From positions 1-36,281 of the forward strand of contig SXRM01000114.1 in assembly GCA_005792545.1 (NCBI GenBank): a stretch of DNA of 36,281 nucleotides, written 5' to 3'. The stretch comes from Pseudomonadota bacterium. Its GTDB lineage: Bacteria; Myxococcota_A; UBA9042. The translations under genes and the position numbers were made by a program. Under the pieces are notes generated by a model that worked only from the letters and a program-made list of their open reading frames with translations, was not told where the DNA came from and made no database searches. Shown one piece after another: positions 35,401 to 36,281 of this stretch (position 1 is its first letter; every line of letters starts with the position of its first letter).

Positions 35401-36281
35401 GGCGTCGCCGACCACGCCGATGGTCATCGACGAGCCGCCGCCGGCAACCGCAGTCGCCGCGCCTTTGAGCCACTCTTTGTGGATGAAGTTGATGCCGCCG
35501 CTGAACTCGCTGAACGCCGAATCCACGAACGTCACGTTCATGGTGCTGCCTTCGAGCACGTCAACGTTGACGATGGTCTTCTTGGCGTAGACCGTGGCGT
35601 TGGACTGGCCGCCCAACTGCGAAAAATCGAGCATCTGACCGGCGACGGTGACGTCGCCCTTCAAGAAGCCGTCGTACTTGTAGTCAAGCTTGCCCTGGTA
35701 GCGCTTGGCGATCGAGTTGCGCAACTCGATGGTCAGCGCGTCGGCGGCGCCCGGCTGGATCTCGACCTTGGCGTTGCCGGGCAGGTTCTTGGCTGCAATG
35801 ACGGTTGCCTTGAGCTGCCCGTCGATTTCGTTGATGGTCGTGCGCGGCTCGGTGATGGTGGCCGTGCCGGCCAAGAATCCGTCGTACTCCCACTTGAGCG
35901 TGCCGGACACGCCGAGGAACCGGCCCTGGGTAATCTTGCCGACCAGCGTCGAACTCGGCTTGCCCATCAGCTTGGTCGTGCCAGCGGTGCCAATCGGCAG
36001 GTCTTCACTGAGGTCGGCCTTGCCCTCGCCCGAAATCAGACCAAAGTCTTGGGTCGGCGCGGTGACGTTGACGTCGCCCTTGAACTTCTCGTACTTCCAC
36101 GAGAACGCCCCGGTAAACTGCTTGAAGACCGAGTTCTTGAACTCCAGGTTGAACTTCTTGCCCGGGTCGGCCTGCAGCTCCAACGGCGAGGTCAGTGGCC
36201 ACGGCTTGACCAGCGACGAGGTCGCCGTGCCGGAAATCGCCGTGAAGTCCTTGGCCGCGTCAAACGACATCTGGCCCTCGA
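26401..36281 (-). CDS. Giant beta-repeat protein, 5' end outside window
   Basis: At least 3,292 codons are read without a stop, and the frame stays open at base 36281. Most of the protein is about 45 tandem copies of a 65-residue unit: SGxAxAxL, a charged stretch, LxxGGxxxxxxxxx, then FSGxxxWxYxxWLxG and xxxVxxGS. The alternating pattern predicts a long beta-solenoid or fibre. The last 260 residues differ: a PYKKDISLLDLSF segment, a Gly/Ala/Ser-rich region (GAGLGIECG, SVSAHLASSAYADL), and a charged end. From memory, the large DUF4157-type proteins associated with extracellular contractile injection systems have very similar repeats and ends. If so, the DUF4157 part would lie beyond the window. 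That link is an inference. No signal peptide can be judged. No neighbour in the window encodes a sheath, baseplate or tube. Confidence 0.88.
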   Translation of the reverse strand, partial: EGQMSFDAAKDFTAISGTATSSLVKPWPLTSPLELQADPGKKFNLEFKNSVFKQFTGAFSWKYEKFKGDVNVTAPTQDFGLISGEGKADLSEDLPIGTAGTTKLMGKPSSTLVGKITQGRFLGVSGTLKWEYDGFLAGTATITEPRTTINEIDGQLKATVIAAKNLPGNAKVEIQPGAADALTIELRNSIAKRYQGKLDYKYDGFLKGDVTVAGQMLDFSQLGGQSNATVYAKKTIVNVDVLEGSTMNVTFVDSAFSEFSGGINFIHKEWLKGAATAVAGGGSSMTIGVVGDATGTLLKTPPGGQSKGFKYEKGGSIKTALKAGLDVTTFDAGSVVNWKYDDWLGGKLTLAQQSTLLSADGTDMAANLLKEKPISNDKKVVFLPSQVGVELVNGTPAKYIGSVAARYEDWIKGTFAIAASSGAQNFDGDLSGALTKEVPLTGTPVVLQPGGVAKVHVASNVVDGIQGTLLFKYGEATKFIEGQIASATSSGAGINNISGKVTGKIIAAQTLSNLTLKTGGSIETDMTNSRITKLGGTVNYDFGAGEKWIAGTIKLDAAQSTPTLLTGTHASNITKEFKASTLLKLTPTAGLTGQVQQNDLKTIAGPVAWQHEKWLAGKMTAQEAEPAQVSGNGEARIIEKKDVIPGKLVVIPGGGFTAQITNGDFTSFSGDVPIQWEDWFKGTVNVTNGTRTELRGPAKGTIVGPGKQFGTGAFGLKLNPGGSLTTELTANGVEKLSGEAPAEYGQANDGTTWHVKGTIKMQDTTASTVKGDFAGAFASPLKFQPNPYISPGGAIKFHVEGQQVTRPYGDVNYTFKRVNDGDFLKGTATIDASSTQTNINAQVKGTVVSKITFGNIDILPGGKLDGTLKNNVNATLGGDLAFQYGTYLKGTLKIAGQINPDEAKVSGEATATTLTGKALGPFNVAAGSSLGVKIENATPTQLWGNLKVSTTDLSGAIEVPQSSNSNPDQVSGDATATLKADKPLGDGFFIKGGSTIQAGVEKNELKSLKGSVSWRWEQWVGGTLNASTGSTLTQVSGDGNASLLKKFTVGSTGFNILAGSGVAAKVVNNKLDSVSGTVLWSYDAGEWLVGDFTLPEGTKLDSPSGTANARLAKDKVYAPVLLKQGGSLQADIVAGKPTTFAGKVLWAYPQTDGWLEGDVTLNAGSKLDALNGSATARLAKDKELAPGFKLLKGGNIVGTMTNSTPSGFTGDVNWKYETWLEGKVHVEASDLTTIQGQADAHIVEPKMVAEGFELQKGGQAKVTVGASAFKTFTGEVNWKYSEGEPVAQGSVKVSAESAWDSITGQATAQLVNDIQAAPDLKLLKEGSNLEVNIASSRVKDFGGAIGFLYGDDGWLKGLITVDKGSTAKKVSGTASAAVVKAHPVDGTEITIMPGSNAKVVVANNDVKSFSGTLNFKYGEDPWLKGSIKVAEGATAKKISGQIQASLSKYKRVSDEIKFMEGGSLKASFDGASIKQFSGNLTMGYEDWLLGELKIENSDLEDVTGSVKASLRKHKEINADLMLKMGGSVELKLANSKMLSFSGDVNWSYQQWLEGNMKVQDSTGKELSGQASATIIQQKMVGESNKLEIQRGSSIQVQFTSSKVTGVGGDLAWRYDGWLKGTVSVPQWTKLDKPGGTITAGLLADKQVGNELTLKRGGSVTGTMTDGSIKKISGDVEWNYQSWLGGTVSLEPSDPHTALKGKATATVLQAKEVKAPLTIDRGGTMTIGFDSQKSMLQQQFSANLSWWYEKWLGGNLTVNDGSTFDNLNGKADVQLKEEKVYDKLTLRRGGQLRATFAASKPETFGGDLNWMYENWIGGTVKVNDGSKLSSITGEASASLLEDKPLPNDFTLMAGGHAKVSMVNNKVDSFGGTVFYKWKGWIDGSVDVQSGSKIDKISGKATAHLSKDYAVNGSEFVIKQGTSLTAVVTENKVDSLSGNLGWRYQKWAEGNLAVTSSKLDNVSGNAQARVVQDQDLGGSGLKLTPGGSIEAEVAQNKLTSFGGTINIQYKELAKGSLTIEGKTAELKTVSGEAQARLIADMPLGDGSVKLLNGSGVGVKVKGGNFSSFSGLVRFQYKDQIVGAIELTESTPTSINGSASAQVMKDFSPTNSQFFLTQGGNLRTEFKNSAFDSIEGEVTWRYDNPSAKLDGRITIPRSPIKSISGEGTARLLQDTAPVQNTILLAGGNLSVKVEANSPKSLTGRVDWKHSNWIGGYVELLDGTNVTGPFKGKAGASLLAEKPLGGKFTLLKGGNVELNLDSTQSLENQQISGMIAVQYDNWLKGSLTVDAGTTFKNIAGTAKVELIADKVVGSSGVTLKQGGNVQAKFSTAGLDSFGGVVLVDYNKWLAGSINVNTGSTPDSITGSITAQLTAEKSWGDFKLMPGGQVSVEMAASKLAGFGGVVNWQYQNWVNGTLTVNQGAKFESIGGQGSASIIAPKMIGATKVELQPGGHARVKVAESKLSTFSGEVNVKYDNWLDGAVTVSGESDLKSVSGNAHLRIYGGDKDIGGQVKLKDGSGFQASMVNSEVTNISGTLGFSWKEFVGGAITVNSGSTLKKISGSATVSLLKEHDIGGGVQLVKGGSATIDFDGAAIKSVQGQLALLYDSWLQGTITANAGSTLESLTGTAELSVKTDKQYGKVSIKTGSSLGVDFAANKITEYRGNVEVGFEDWLKGNLNFKAQSLDSISGTGSLNVLVDHKIGGPVSILQGSYIRANFEKSDLKDFGGTIGVGVKDWGKGTLTVNDGSTTKEISGSGQIELTQPKPLGSYVTITRAMIGATVEKNEIKSIYGEAVGEVKDFGTGWLRIDKTSTLTEFDGQAGLKLTTPKPIGRFAELSGGQLIANFQKNNLKDFGGFVDIKVFGWGKGNVTIDAGSTMDYIKGSATLTLTEPKTIGGIVKITGGSVSATVDGQKLTKMAGSIELQIKDDVKGSLQGQIDVETQKVSGQGKLQQIRPWTVGPLKIQDASLSATVTDNKLTGASGKATIDAGKYGRGGFDINYESVGDTPKYYGSGWVEFQPHERIKGKLTVNLSRDQKFTGSGEVNVKISDKINGMVGVALDEEGHVKLKGSVTIPGPFELFKPAPYKKDISLLDLSFVVYTPPTVKVKVGAGLGIECGIKPLTISNIVLGGECDLMEPSFASMSVSAHLASSAYADLNAYVEGSVAVSAAVVAVEAGLRAALNLHLEAAVSADPTITVSRNGLAFDMPVDARLSASLNLILTFFAKVRVGLDLGLFSIMKTVWRYDKSPDPIRLAEMAIGAKGRVKADGSGFSASMNPEYQPPDLSLDTLKRALGL
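27300..36281 (-). repeat. About 45 tandem 65-codon repeats inside the giant gene
   Basis: Successive units are spaced about 195 bp apart and are diverged at the nucleotide level, so they are an old protein-level repeat and not recent DNA duplication. On the plus strand the recurring cues are CCAG(C)CAxTxxTCGTA (antisense of Y-D-x-W-L) and GCCGCC (antisense of GG). The units towards 27300 become less regular and shorter, with K/F-x-D-F-G variants, before the distinct C-terminal domain begins. Confidence 0.8.

Overview
The window reads as chromosomal DNA of a GC-rich bacterium of the Myxococcota/Bradymonadota type (former Deltaproteobacteria). This is an inference from the mix of genes: two Hanks-type Ser/Thr kinases, sigma-54 promoters, a thrombospondin-3/OmpA porin, Cys-rich lipoproteins with CDDGNxCT repeats, a Uma2 nuclease and a giant repeat protein. 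No rRNA, tRNA, IS element or CRISPR array was seen.

Layout. 1-3763 (minus): a probable operon of a polytopic membrane protein, glutamate-cysteine ligase (gshA) and release factor 2 (prfB, cut by the window edge) with a programmed +1 frameshift site. 3923-8578: a five-repeat Cys-rich lipoprotein, a Uma2-type nuclease, a convergent Nudix hydrolase, and a lipoprotein with a His/Cys pair suggesting a caspase/gingipain-like fold. 8744-14371: an OmpA protein with thrombospondin type 3 repeats, divergent from a DUF3078-like outer-membrane protein, then a membrane protein with an EF-hand loop.

14521-20337 is a signalling cluster: a Ser/Thr kinase fused to a receiver domain, a membrane-anchored Ser/Thr kinase, and two paralogous EAL-domain proteins that have lost several catalytic residues. 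Both EAL genes, the OmpA gene and the DUF3078-like gene each have a near-perfect or perfect -24/-12 (sigma-54) promoter. The sequence about 90-210 bp upstream of each is enriched in a GAGACA half-site, including a perfect 12-bp inverted repeat before the first EAL gene. This looks like a local sigma-54 regulon joining envelope proteins to cyclic-di-GMP-type sensors and is the most coherent system in the window.

20928-26272 (minus): the C-terminal remnant of a sigma-54 activator lies against the broken 3' end of a long Cys-rich lipoprotein gene with about 30 CDDGNxCT modules. The two are joined at about 21284, so this is a deletion junction or an assembly chimera. A TPR-type membrane protein is translationally coupled upstream of the lipoprotein.

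26401-36281 (minus, open at the window edge): one reading frame of at least 3,292 codons made of about 45 copies of a 65-residue beta-type repeat plus a distinct C-terminal domain. It resembles the large proteins found with extracellular contractile injection systems, but no other gene of such a system is visible here.
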